A DNA stretch of 39,658 nt. Source: Clostridium sp. CAG:678 (GTDB taxonomy: Bacteria > Bacillota > Clostridia > Oscillospirales > Acutalibacteraceae). The stretch covers positions 1-39,658 of the forward strand of contig HF991820.1 in assembly GCA_000431535.1 (NCBI GenBank), read 5' to 3'. The translations under genes were made by a program, and so were the position numbers. Numbering within the stretch: position 1 is the stretch's first letter; each line of letters starts with the position of its first letter. Below are positions 23,419 to 30,724 of this stretch, one piece after another. Under the pieces are notes generated by a model that had not been told where the DNA came from, did no database searches, and saw nothing but the letters and a program-made list of their open reading frames with translations.

Positions 23419-23475
23419 ATCCCTCCGGCTTGGCTCTGCCAACCCGCCTCCTTTTTATAAAGGAGGCTTATTTTT
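23419..23475 (+). repeat. REP-like hairpin element that also forms a terminator
   Basis: After the GTPase gene comes a compact block starting AATCCCTCCGGC, with a short GGCTTGG..CCAA part and a perfect 9-bp stem GCCTCCTTT (23446-23454)/AAAGGAGGC (23459-23467) followed by TTATTTTTTT. The stem and T run make a good terminator. The whole layout (CCCTCC arm, small inner hairpin, GGAGG arm) resembles dispersed intergenic palindromic repeats seen in many gut Clostridia; that family link is from memory. Only one copy is visible in this window. Confidence 0.55.
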
Positions 23476-23572
23476 TTGCTGCGGGGTTGTTTCATGATCT
23501 GCCGCGTTATTACAAAATTTCTGTTGTGTACATTTCACACATTCCGCAGGATATTTTTGGTAAGTTGCCGAA

Positions 23573-23601
23573 TTGATTTGCCGTAAAAAACTTTATATAA
23601 T
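23573..23601 (+). promoter_or_regulatory. Predicted promoter of the membrane protein / HD gene pair
   Basis: TTGATT (23573-23578), 17-bp spacer and a consensus TATAAT (23596-23601), about 30 bases before the coding start. Confidence 0.65.
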
Positions 23602-23637
23602 ATAGGTAATAATATTGTTTTTTATGAAGTGATGCGT

Positions 23638-24423
23638 ATGAAAAAACTGAGTTTTACAAAAGATCAGTGGCTTTCCCTCTTTTCGCTTGCAATCGTTATC
23701 CTCTGCTACGCGGGAGAGAAGGCAATGAAACGGCTTGTGCCGTGGAGTGAAACTTCCGCTCTGATCCAGGCGTTTGTGTTTACCGTTGCCGTTGCGGCGG
23801 TCTATCTGATCCTTTCCAAGGCAAAGGACGCGTATTTCGGCATGATCGCCGGTATCTTCGCGTTTAAAATTTTACCGCCGGATATGGAAATGCTGCGCGC
23901 TTATAATATGGACGCGTCCTGCGTGTATTTCATTGTGCGCAAGATGGCGCTTGTGCTGTTTCTTTATACGATCTATCGGCTCTATCTGCGCTCCAAAAAA
24001 GGGCAGGCGGATCCCATCCGCGCCCTGCCGGTTGCCGCACTGCTGCTTGTTGTTCCGTTTTTAACGGGTATGTCCAATGATTTTGAGCAGTATGCGTATA
24101 TCAAAACAGGCAGTATGATGCTGCCGTATGCGCTGGACGCCGGCTTTTATATTGCCGCCATGTGTGTGCTTGGCGTGGTGTGCGTTTTGTTCCGCGGCAG
24201 AAACGCCGCGCTCGTCTGCGATTTTTCCATGATCGGTTTTGTTGTGGGCGGCGCCAGAAAACTCTGCTCCGCTTTGATCATCCTGAATGCCAATCTGCAT
24301 CTCAGCAAATCCTATATCTGCTGGATCGCGATCTATGCCGTGCTGATCGCCGCGTTTGCCGTGCTCAGAAAAAAGACGGCAGGCTCCGCGCTTATCTTTT
24401 CAGGCGCGGCAAGAAAATCATGA
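23638..24423 (+). CDS. Integral membrane protein of unknown function
   Basis: I do not recognise this family. The 261-residue protein has about eight hydrophobic segments (roughly 12-30, 40-60, 66-80, 100-118, 130-148, 165-190, 200-220, 228-245) joined by short basic loops, for example RLYLRSKKGQ, and no soluble domain. ATG 23638 is chosen because the preceding AAGTGAT can pair with the 3' end of 16S rRNA; two earlier starts (GTG 23629, ATG 23632) are possible. The next gene overlaps by 4 bp (ATGA), so the two were made as a pair; that partner is now interrupted by a stop codon. Confidence 0.7.
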   Translation: MKKLSFTKDQWLSLFSLAIVILCYAGEKAMKRLVPWSETSALIQAFVFTVAVAAVYLILSKAKDAYFGMIAGIFAFKILPPDMEMLRAYNMDASCVYFIVRKMALVLFLYTIYRLYLRSKKGQADPIRALPVAALLLVVPFLTGMSNDFEQYAYIKTGSMMLPYALDAGFYIAAMCVLGVVCVLFRGRNAALVCDFSMIGFVVGGARKLCSALIILNANLHLSKSYICWIAIYAVLIAAFAVLRKKTAGSALIFSGAARKS

Positions 24424-25103
24424 ATAAATCAGATTTCAATAAAATAGAGCAATATATGCTTTCCTGCATGGGGGACAGCGCACATGACAGCCAGCATATT
24501 TACCGGGTGCTTTTTATTGCGCTGGATATTGCAGAGCACGAAAAAAATGTTGATAAAGATATATTGATAGCCGCGTGCCTTTTGCACGATATCGGCAGAA
24601 AAGAACAGTTTGAAGATCCCTCGCTTTGCCATGCGCAGGTTGGCGCGGAAAAGGCAAGAACTTTTCTGCTGGAAAACGGCTTTGATTCTGAATTTGCCGA
24701 TAGAGCGGCAGCCTGCGTAAGAAAGCATCGTTACCGTTCTGCTTCCCCGCCGGAGAAAATTGAGGAAAAAATCTTGTTTGATTCCGATTAACTGGAGGCG
24801 GCGGGCCTTATGGGGATCGCGCGCTCTCTTTTGTATGAGGGAAAAGCAGGCACGCCGATCTATTCGCTCGGCAGTGATTTTGAAGTGCTGGACGGCACCG
24901 GAAATGAACCGCCGTCTTTTTTCAGAGAATATAATTTTAAGTTAAAAAAGGTTTATTCCGGGTTTTATACAAGCAGGGCAAAGAAGATCGCAAAAGCGCG
25001 CGAATCTGCCGCTGCCGCGTTTTATGAGGAACTGCTTTTTGAATCCCGCGCCGCTTATTCCGGCAAAAGGCTCCTTTCTGAATATTTGGAGCCCTGTTTT
25101 TAA
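24420..25103 (+). pseudogene. HD-domain phosphohydrolase gene interrupted by an in-frame TAA
   Basis: From ATG 24420 the frame encodes 123 residues with HD-superfamily features: H in SAHDSQHIYRV, the LLHDIGR pair, and KHR. It reaches DSD and then meets TAA (24789-24791). The same frame goes on without a shift: LEAAG, then MGIARSLLYEGKAG and about 90 more residues to 25103. HD proteins of this type usually read D-x-D-K-L-D/E-A-x-G here, so a Lys codon AAA has become TAA by one change. TAA ends several intact genes in this window, so it is not a sense codon. GGAGG (24794-24798) lies before ATG 24810, so a separate downstream fragment could be translated by reinitiation. Read-through product would be 227 residues. 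A true mutation, a two-part protein or a base-call error are all possible. Confidence 0.8.
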
Positions 25104-25120
25104 AATAGAATAACCGTTAA

Positions 25121-25162
25121 AAAGCAGACCCGCGGAGATTAGGTTTCTCTGCGGGTCTTTTT
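25121..25162. terminator. Bidirectional terminator between the HD and CYTH genes
   Basis: GACCCGCGGAGA (25127-25138) pairs with TCTCTGCGGGTC (25146-25157) apart from one G-T pair; T run 25158-25162 on the plus strand and an A run 25119-25123 (T run on the minus strand). Serves both convergent units. Confidence 0.9.
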
Positions 25163-25175
25163 GTAACCTTTTTAC

Positions 25176-25910
25176 TTATTTTTGCGTTGTTCCATACAGC
25201 TTTGCAAGCACGGAATTGCGAAATGTTTTATCCTGTGTAACTTCTTTGATCACGTGCAGGAACGGCGGTAACTCAAAATTTTCCGTTTCGCTTTTCAGTT
25301 CGATCTCCAGCAGCGCCCGATCCGCCCAAAAGGGGAAGAGATCCAGCTCAAAGCACTTGCCGTTATAAAGCAGGAGCCAGCGGCGCTTGGAAAGCACTTT
25401 TTCTCCCTGAATGTGGTTCAGATATTCCGCCTCGGTGATGCGGCTTTCTTTTTCTATTCTTTTCATTTCGGTCAGTTTTATTTTTTCCGTTTTAATATAG
25501 ATAAAATCGCCGTCTTTGCCGCGTTTTCTTACCCTGAACCGTTCGCCGTTTCGGTTTATATACGCCTGCGCAATATCCGCATAATCGCAAAGGTCATGGT
25601 TTTGCAATTCGCTTTCGCCGGGCTTTTCAATCAGAAATTTCCGCTCAATCTCCAGCGGTTCGGGAATACCAAGGAAAAAATCCATCTCCTCAAACAGCGC
25701 TTTTTCATTTGCCGCCAAGCGCAGATGCTCGTTTCCAAGCCATTTTTTTATAACGGTTTTCTCTGTGCCGCTGTTGAGAAACACAGCGGAATAGGCATAT
25801 TTTTCCGCATTGCTTTCGCAGGGCACGTCAAAAAACAACTCTGCTTTTCCGGCGTATCTTTTTCTTACGGCATCCGTGTTTTCAAAGCCGATAACGGCAA
25901 TCTTTTCCAT
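25176..25910 (-). CDS. CYTH-domain (triphosphate tunnel) protein with unique N-terminal region
   Basis: 244 residues. From about 85 on it is a CYTH domain: the EIERK signature (87-91; E-x-E-x-K), RFRVRKRG, KTEKIK, and later basic/acidic strand pairs, as in triphosphate-binding tunnel enzymes (thiamine triphosphatase, tripolyphosphatase, CyaB). Such enzymes hydrolyse or cyclise triphosphate compounds with Mg or Mn. Residues 1-84 (MEKIAVIGFENTD onward) match nothing I know and contain no P-loop. The ATG directly follows the stop of the ATP-grasp gene, so this is the third gene of a tight operon. The substrate may be a product or by-product of the ATP-grasp ligases; this is inference. Confidence 0.82.
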   Translation of the reverse strand: MEKIAVIGFENTDAVRKRYAGKAELFFDVPCESNAEKYAYSAVFLNSGTEKTVIKKWLGNEHLRLAANEKALFEEMDFFLGIPEPLEIERKFLIEKPGESELQNHDLCDYADIAQAYINRNGERFRVRKRGKDGDFIYIKTEKIKLTEMKRIEKESRITEAEYLNHIQGEKVLSKRRWLLLYNGKCFELDLFPFWADRALLEIELKSETENFELPPFLHVIKEVTQDKTFRNSVLAKLYGTTQK

Positions 25911-26645
25911 TTATTTCAACTCTTTTTTAATGTATTCGCAGTAAAGGCGCAAAATATCAATATCGGTTTTATCGTATACCATTCTTGCGCCAACGGCGTC
26001 TTCTATCTCATTAAAAACGGCTTTGCCGCCGTCAAAAACAAAATCTATCCCTATATAATCATATTTTATGCGCGATGCAATCTTATAAATGAGCGCGCGT
26101 TCGCTCTTGCTTAAGCGGTATATTTCGGCACTGCCGCCAAGGCAGTAATTGGATCGAAAATCCGTTTCGCTTTTTCTGAGCACGGCGCAGATGATCTTGC
26201 CGCCGATCAGCCACACACGCAGGTCTCTGCCAAGGTCTGACGCCGGTTTTTGATACACAAATCCTTTTTTGAACGCCACTTTGCCGCTTTTTATCAGGCG
26301 CACGTCTCTGCCGCCCTTGCCGTTTGCCGGTTTTTCTACCAGCGGCGGTTCTGTTTGATTGATCGGCATTATCTCTATGCCGTTTTCACGCATAAATTCA
26401 TAGCACTTTTGCTTATCGTTCGCAAGGCGGGTCAGCGCCGCCGGGTTAAAAACGCGTATGCCGCGCCGCTCAAAGTTTTCGGCTATATCCGCGTTGTTCG
26501 TTCTGTTGATCACAAAATCTGCCGGCATGCCGAACTCTGTTTCGTTTTCCAAAACCAGTTTTACGCCAAGATATTTTTTAAACCGTTCAACCGAAAAGGC
26601 GTTGCGCTGTGCCTCTTCTTTGCTGTATATCAGTATTCCGCTCAA
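25911..26645 (-). CDS. RimK-like ATP-grasp protein (second of pair)
   Basis: 244 residues. ATP-grasp features: VEKPANGKGGRDVRL nucleotide loop (about 103-117), DLRVWLIGGKIICAVLR (about 141-157) as in RimK, YIGIDFVFDGG, and the metal-binding end NEIEDAVGARM, where the usual E-x-N of RimK is E-I-E-D. RimK-type enzymes join an amino acid or peptide to a carboxylate through an acyl phosphate. The start is TTG, overlapping the TGA of the upstream ATP-grasp gene by 4 bp; the nearest GAGGAG is 14 bases away, so translation is probably coupled. It is clearly different from its partner and not a recent duplicate. Substrates are unknown. Confidence 0.8.
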   Translation of the reverse strand: MSGILIYSKEEAQRNAFSVERFKKYLGVKLVLENETEFGMPADFVINRTNNADIAENFERRGIRVFNPAALTRLANDKQKCYEFMRENGIEIMPINQTEPPLVEKPANGKGGRDVRLIKSGKVAFKKGFVYQKPASDLGRDLRVWLIGGKIICAVLRKSETDFRSNYCLGGSAEIYRLSKSERALIYKIASRIKYDYIGIDFVFDGGKAVFNEIEDAVGARMVYDKTDIDILRLYCEYIKKELK

Positions 26646-27457
26646 AGTCTGTTTCTTATCTCCTCAAAGATCAGCGGGGCAATATCCGTGCCCGTGCAGT
26701 TCATAATGTTTATGATATGGGCGTTGCTGTTTACCTCGCACACGCTGCCGTCGGAAAGGATATCCACGCCGCCGAACGTAAGCCCCAGCGCGCCGCAAGC
26801 GGCAAGCGCGCTTTTCACTTCAGAATCCGTGGGCGTGTAAGGCTCCATGTGCCCGCCGTTGGTTACGTTCGCCCGAAAATCCTGTTTGTTTTCACGGCGC
26901 ACCGCCGCGGCGATCTTTCCGCCAACTACTTCTATTCTGATGTCATGCCCGGCGGAATCCGCTATAAATTCCTGCAGTATAAACGGCTTTTCCGTACTAT
27001 GGCGCAGGACATCTTCCTTGCGTTCGCAAAGAAACACCTGCTCGCCGAACGAGCCGAAACATTCCTTAAAAACAAGCGGCAGGCCAAGGATTTTTATTGC
27101 GCCTTCAACAAACTGTGCAAAATCCGCCTTAAAATAAGTTTTGGGCGCGATCAGTGTTTTCGGCTGCTTTACGATTCCGTTAAGCGCTATATAGGTTTTT
27201 GCCTTGTCGTCGCAAAGCGCAATGCCTTTGGCGCTGTTAAAAACCGGCAATCCGCTTTTTTCAAGCCGCCGGGCAAGGTTGGTGTCCTTATCCCAAAACA
27301 GCACAAAATCCGCGTCCGGCGTTTCCAGCGCCAGTTCCAGATTTGTCTTTAACAGCAGTTCCACGCCCTGCTTTTTTGCGCTTTCCAGCAAATGGCGGTG
27401 CAGCGTATTAAATTTTTGTGTGTTTAAAAAGTGATTGACCGCAAGTATGCCTTTCAT
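26642..27457 (-). CDS. RimK-like ATP-grasp ligase (first of pair)
   Basis: 271 residues, RimK-type ATP-grasp fold: N-terminal alpha/beta domain with DADFVLFWDKD and the preATP-grasp Lys segment, LPLVFKECFGSFGEQV nucleotide loop, HDIRIEVVGGKIAAAVRR, the RAN motif in QDFRANVTNGG, FGGVDIL and the metal-binding EVNSNAHI. All expected ATP and Mg ligands are visible, so it should be an active carboxylate-amine ligase. ATG 27457 has AAAGG seven bases upstream; earlier in-frame ATGs lack a site. It is the promoter-proximal gene of the CYTH/ATP-grasp operon and diverges from the AICAR formyltransferase gene. Confidence 0.82.
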   Translation of the reverse strand: MKGILAVNHFLNTQKFNTLHRHLLESAKKQGVELLLKTNLELALETPDADFVLFWDKDTNLARRLEKSGLPVFNSAKGIALCDDKAKTYIALNGIVKQPKTLIAPKTYFKADFAQFVEGAIKILGLPLVFKECFGSFGEQVFLCERKEDVLRHSTEKPFILQEFIADSAGHDIRIEVVGGKIAAAVRRENKQDFRANVTNGGHMEPYTPTDSEVKSALAACGALGLTFGGVDILSDGSVCEVNSNAHIINIMNCTGTDIAPLIFEEIRNRL

Positions 27458-27508
27458 TTTTACGCCTTTCGTCAAAATAATATAGAAACGCATTTTCAAC
27501 TTTTATAT

Positions 27509-27537
27509 ACTGTATCATTTTTTCTTGCTTTTTTCAA
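27509..27537 (-). promoter_or_regulatory. Predicted promoter of the ATP-grasp/CYTH operon
   Basis: On the minus strand TTGAAA (27532-27537), 17-bp spacer and TACAGT (27509-27514), about 50 bases before the first start codon. The plus-strand gene on the other side has TATACT at 27557-27562 without a clear -35. Confidence 0.4.
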
Positions 27538-27591
27538 TCTGCTGATATAAAATAGATATACTAATTCTATATAAAAGCGGAGGAATGTTAC

Positions 27592-28767
27592 ATGACGGAA
27601 TATACCCTTAAATACGGCTGTAACCCAAATCAGAATCCCGCCCGTATCCATATGGACGGCAAAGAACTGCCTTTTGAGATCTTAAACGGCAGCGCGGGAT
27701 ATATCAATCTTTTGGATGCTTTCAACTCCTGGCAGCTTGTTAAGGAACTGAAAGAGGCAACCGGCCTGCCAAGCGCGGCGTCCTTTAAGCACGTTTCGCC
27801 CGCCGGCGCCGCCGTTGCGCAGCCGCTGGATGAAACGGACAGAAAAGTCTGCTTTGTGCCGGAAGGGCTGGAACTTTCTCCTATTGCCCAGGCGTATGTA
27901 AGAGCAAGAGGGTGCGACAGGGTTTCTTCCTTCGGCGATTTCGCGGCGCTTTCCGATGAATGCGACGCGTCTGTTGCGCAGTTCCTTGTAAAAGAAGTTT
28001 CAGACGGCATTATCGCTCCGTCTTATTCCGACGAGGCGCTGGAGATCTTAAAAAAGAAAAGGCGCGGCAATTATCTGATCATAAAAATGGATCCGAATTA
28101 TGTGCCGGAAGAGATGGAAACCAAGCAAGTGTTTGGCATTAAGTTTGAGCAAAAGAGAAATAATGCCAAGATCACAATGAGCCTGTTTGACGATATGCCC
28201 ACCAAAGTTAAGGAGATCCCTCAGATCGCAAAGATAGATCTGCTCATTTCCATGATCACGCTGAAATACACGCAGTCCAATTCCGTATGCTACGCCATGG
28301 GCGGGCAGACGATCGGCGTTGGCGCAGGGCAGCAGTCCCGTATTGCCTGCACACGCCTTGCAGGCACAAAGGCGGATAATTTCTGGCTTCGCAGGCACGA
28401 TAAAGTAACTTCCCTGCCGTTTATTGAGGGCATCAGGAAGTGCGAGGCGGATAACGCCATAGATCTTTATATCAGCGATGAATATGAGGAACTTTATAAA
28501 AACGACCTTTGGAAAAAGTATTTCACCGAAAAGCCGGAGCCGTTCACCGCAGAGGAAAAGGCGCAGTGGCATAAGCGGATGACGAATGTTGCCCTCGGTT
28601 CGGACGCGTTTTTCCCGTTTGAAGATAATATTGAGCGCGCGGCAAGATCCGGCGTTAAATATGTTGCCCAGCCGGGCGGTTCAGTAAGGGACCAGGCGGT
28701 TATTGATTGCTGCGATGCATTCGGCATGGCAATGGCGATGACGGGAATCAGACTTTTCCACCATTGA
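27592..28767 (+). CDS. AICAR formyltransferase, stand-alone (no IMP cyclohydrolase domain)
   Basis: Formylates AICAR to FAICAR with 10-formyl-tetrahydrofolate, the penultimate step of purine synthesis. The 391-residue protein begins MTEYTLKYGCNPNQNPAR and has ASFKHVSPAGAAVA (about 62-75) with the catalytic Lys-His, and KYTQSNSVCYAMGGQTIGVGAGQQSR, both AICARFT signatures. It lacks the N-terminal MGS-like cyclohydrolase domain of standard PurH, so IMP cyclohydrolase must come from another gene (purO or a separate PurH). Stand-alone forms are common in Clostridia. GCGGAGG lies eight bases before the ATG. No other pur gene and no purine riboswitch is in the window. Confidence 0.93.
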   Translation: MTEYTLKYGCNPNQNPARIHMDGKELPFEILNGSAGYINLLDAFNSWQLVKELKEATGLPSAASFKHVSPAGAAVAQPLDETDRKVCFVPEGLELSPIAQAYVRARGCDRVSSFGDFAALSDECDASVAQFLVKEVSDGIIAPSYSDEALEILKKKRRGNYLIIKMDPNYVPEEMETKQVFGIKFEQKRNNAKITMSLFDDMPTKVKEIPQIAKIDLLISMITLKYTQSNSVCYAMGGQTIGVGAGQQSRIACTRLAGTKADNFWLRRHDKVTSLPFIEGIRKCEADNAIDLYISDEYEELYKNDLWKKYFTEKPEPFTAEEKAQWHKRMTNVALGSDAFFPFEDNIERAARSGVKYVAQPGGSVRDQAVIDCCDAFGMAMAMTGIRLFHH

Positions 28768-28830
28768 TTTCAGAAAATTTTTCCTAAAATGGGAAAAATA
28801 GGAAAAAATAAAAAGCGAAAAATTATTAAA

Positions 28831-28869
28831 AGCGCAAAACAAGCCTGTGCCAATGTTTTGCGCTGTTTT
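28831..28869 (+). terminator. Hairpin after the AICAR formyltransferase gene, probable terminator
   Basis: AGCGCAAAACA (28831-28841) pairs perfectly with TGTTTTGCGCT (28854-28864), 12-base loop, followed by GTTTTG. The T run is short, so termination may be partial. Confidence 0.6.
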
Positions 28870-28895
28870 GCTTATAAAAGTTAAATTTACCCGTC

Positions 28896-28924
28896 TTGAA
28901 CATGCGGCGATAGTATAGTATAAT
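28896..28924 (+). promoter_or_regulatory. Predicted promoter of birA and the GH25 gene
   Basis: TTGAAC (28896-28901), 17-bp spacer, consensus TATAAT (28919-28924), about 20-25 bases before the birA start. No bio operator-like dyad is seen. Confidence 0.7.
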
Positions 28925-28948
28925 ACATTCGCAGAGGCGGTGATATGT

Positions 28949-29890
28949 TTGAGCCTGAAAAGCGAGATATTAGAAGAACTGCGGCGCCGCGGCGGCTATG
29001 TCAGCGGAGAAGAACTTGCCCACAGCCTTAACAAGAGCCGAACAGCGGTGTGGAAAGCGGTAAACGCGCTGCGCAACGAGGGCTACCCTGTTGAGGCGCA
29101 CACCAAAAAAGGGTACAGGCTTTGCGGGGATACGGATGTTTTGAATGCCGAGGAGATCTTGCGCCTTTGCAAAACAAAAATCAAGGTTTTTTATCTTGAT
29201 AGTGTGGATTCCACAAATAATTACGCAAAAAAGCAGATTGCGCAGGGCGAGAAAGATATTTTCCTTGTTGCGGCGGCGGAGCAGACCGCGGGCCGCGGCA
29301 GGCAGGGCAAAGCCTTTTTTTCACCAAAGGGCACGGGGATCTATATGAGTCTGGTTGTGCACCCGGACGCGCCGCTGCAAAGCGCCGTTTCGGCAACCAC
29401 GGCTGCGGCGGTTGCGGTTTGCAGGGCTATAGAGAAGATATCGGATAAGCAGCCGGGTATAAAATGGGTAAATGATGTTTATCTGGACGGCAAAAAGATC
29501 TGCGGCATACTAACGGAAGCCGTGTCTGATTTTGAAAGCGGCACAGTATCTTCCGTGATCATAGGCATCGGCATTAACATCAGCACAGAGCAGTTCCCCG
29601 CAGATGTGGAAAACGGCGGCAGTTTAGGGCCGGGCATCGGCCGGGCAAAACTGATTGCGGCGGTCAGCGATGAACTGCTGAAAACCATAAACAGCGATTA
29701 TAATGATTTTATTGCGTATTACAGAAGCCGAAGCATTGTGATTGGAAAAGAGATCCGGTTTCTTGAAAACGGCGTTTGGCAAACGGCAAAGGCAGAGGGG
29801 GTGGACAGCCGCGGCGGATTGGAGATCGTTTTAAAAGACGGTGTGCGCAGAACACTCAGAAGCGGCGAAATCAGCATTAGAAAAGTATGA
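28949..29890 (+). CDS. birA: Biotin-protein ligase / biotin repressor BirA
   Basis: Attaches biotin to carboxylase carrier proteins and, in the bifunctional form, represses biotin genes. The 313-residue protein has an N-terminal winged helix (KSEILEELRRRGGYVSGEEL..SRTAVWKAV, to about 60), the ligase core with GRGRQGKAFFSP (biotinyl-AMP site) and KWVNDVYLDGKKICGILTE, and a C-terminal SH3-like domain. The TTG start is chosen because AGGCGGTGAT, nearly the full anti-SD complement, ends five bases before it; a GTG three codons upstream lies inside that site. The next gene, a GH25 lysozyme, overlaps by 4 bp. No biotin synthesis gene is near. Confidence 0.93.
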   Translation: MSLKSEILEELRRRGGYVSGEELAHSLNKSRTAVWKAVNALRNEGYPVEAHTKKGYRLCGDTDVLNAEEILRLCKTKIKVFYLDSVDSTNNYAKKQIAQGEKDIFLVAAAEQTAGRGRQGKAFFSPKGTGIYMSLVVHPDAPLQSAVSATTAAAVAVCRAIEKISDKQPGIKWVNDVYLDGKKICGILTEAVSDFESGTVSSVIIGIGINISTEQFPADVENGGSLGPGIGRAKLIAAVSDELLKTINSDYNDFIAYYRSRSIVIGKEIRFLENGVWQTAKAEGVDSRGGLEIVLKDGVRRTLRSGEISIRKV

Positions 29891-30684
29891 GCAAAAAATT
29901 ACGTTTAAAAATTCTGAATTTAAAATTTCTAAAATCAAAAAAAGCAAAAGCGGCAATCACTTCCGCCGTGCTGATTATTATTGCCGTTCTCTGCGCGGCG
30001 GCAATTTTTTCTTCCCGGCCGAATACAAACAAGCCCGTTTTGTTTGAAACGGGCGCGGAATATGTGGAAGGTATTGATGTTTCCAGCCATAACGGGCAGG
30101 TAAACTGGCAGTCGGTTGCAAATGCCGTAGATTTTGCTATAATCAGAGCGGGTTACAGAGGCTATGGTACGGGCGCGATCGTTGAGGATACAGAACTGAG
30201 CCGCAATCTCAGCGAAGCGAACGATGCCGGTATCCCCCTGGGCGTTTATTTTTACTCCCAGGCGGTGACCCCGCAGGAAGCGCGCGAGGAAGCGGAATTT
30301 GTGCTTGATCTTATAAAGGGGTACGATGTGGATCTGCCGGTGTTTATTGATTATGAATATGCGCTCGGCAGCGGCGGGGAACTAACAGGCAGACTGTATG
30401 ATGCAAAACTTTCCGCGGCGGCGGCAGCGGATATCATAAACGCGTTTTGCAAGGAGATAACGGACAGCGGCAGATACGCCGGCGTTTATTCCTCCTCTTC
30501 CATGCTTACTCTGCACATAAGCACATCCGGCCTTGCGGAAAATCTGTATATCTGGGTTGCTGATTATAATGAAACTGTCACCTATCCGGGCGCATATGAT
30601 ATTTGGCAGTATACGAAAAGCGGCTCCTGCGACGGCGTCAACAGCAGGGGCGTGGACAGAAATTACTGGTTTATAAACCACTGA
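29887..30684 (+). CDS. Membrane-anchored GH25 muramidase (lysozyme)
   Basis: Cleaves the MurNAc-GlcNAc bond in peptidoglycan. 265 residues: a basic N-terminus, one membrane helix (about 22-42), then a GH25 domain from 59 to the end with GIDVSSHNG (Asp64), FIDYEY (Asp155, Glu157) and a C-terminal YDIWQYT and GVDRNYW. The helix lacks a clear cleavage site, so it may remain membrane-bound on the outside. The ATG overlaps the birA stop (ATGA). It resembles the GH25 domain of the next gene (same DVSxHNG, NWQSV, IIRAG/VIRAG, GVYxxSQA motifs), so the two are neighbouring paralogues. Confidence 0.92.
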   Translation: MSKKLRLKILNLKFLKSKKAKAAITSAVLIIIAVLCAAAIFSSRPNTNKPVLFETGAEYVEGIDVSSHNGQVNWQSVANAVDFAIIRAGYRGYGTGAIVEDTELSRNLSEANDAGIPLGVYFYSQAVTPQEAREEAEFVLDLIKGYDVDLPVFIDYEYALGSGGELTGRLYDAKLSAAAAADIINAFCKEITDSGRYAGVYSSSSMLTLHISTSGLAENLYIWVADYNETVTYPGAYDIWQYTKSGSCDGVNSRGVDRNYWFINH

Positions 30685-30700
30685 GCAGGATCGTTCCTGC
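30685..30700 (+). other. Short hairpin between the two GH25 genes
   Basis: GCAGGA-TCGT-TCCTGC, a perfect 6-bp stem with tetraloop, no T run. It lies just after the first GH25 stop and 11 bases before AAGGG of the second gene. It could protect or process a shared transcript; it is not a good terminator. Confidence 0.35.
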
Positions 30701-30724
30701 CTTAAAACCGAAGGGATGAATCTT

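Noticed and set aside
25176-25910. P-loop kinase domain in the N-terminal part of the CYTH protein
   Set aside because: No GxxxxGK[ST] motif in residues 1-84.
27541-27591. Purine riboswitch before the AICAR formyltransferase gene
   Set aside because: The leader is too short and shows none of the conserved junction bases.
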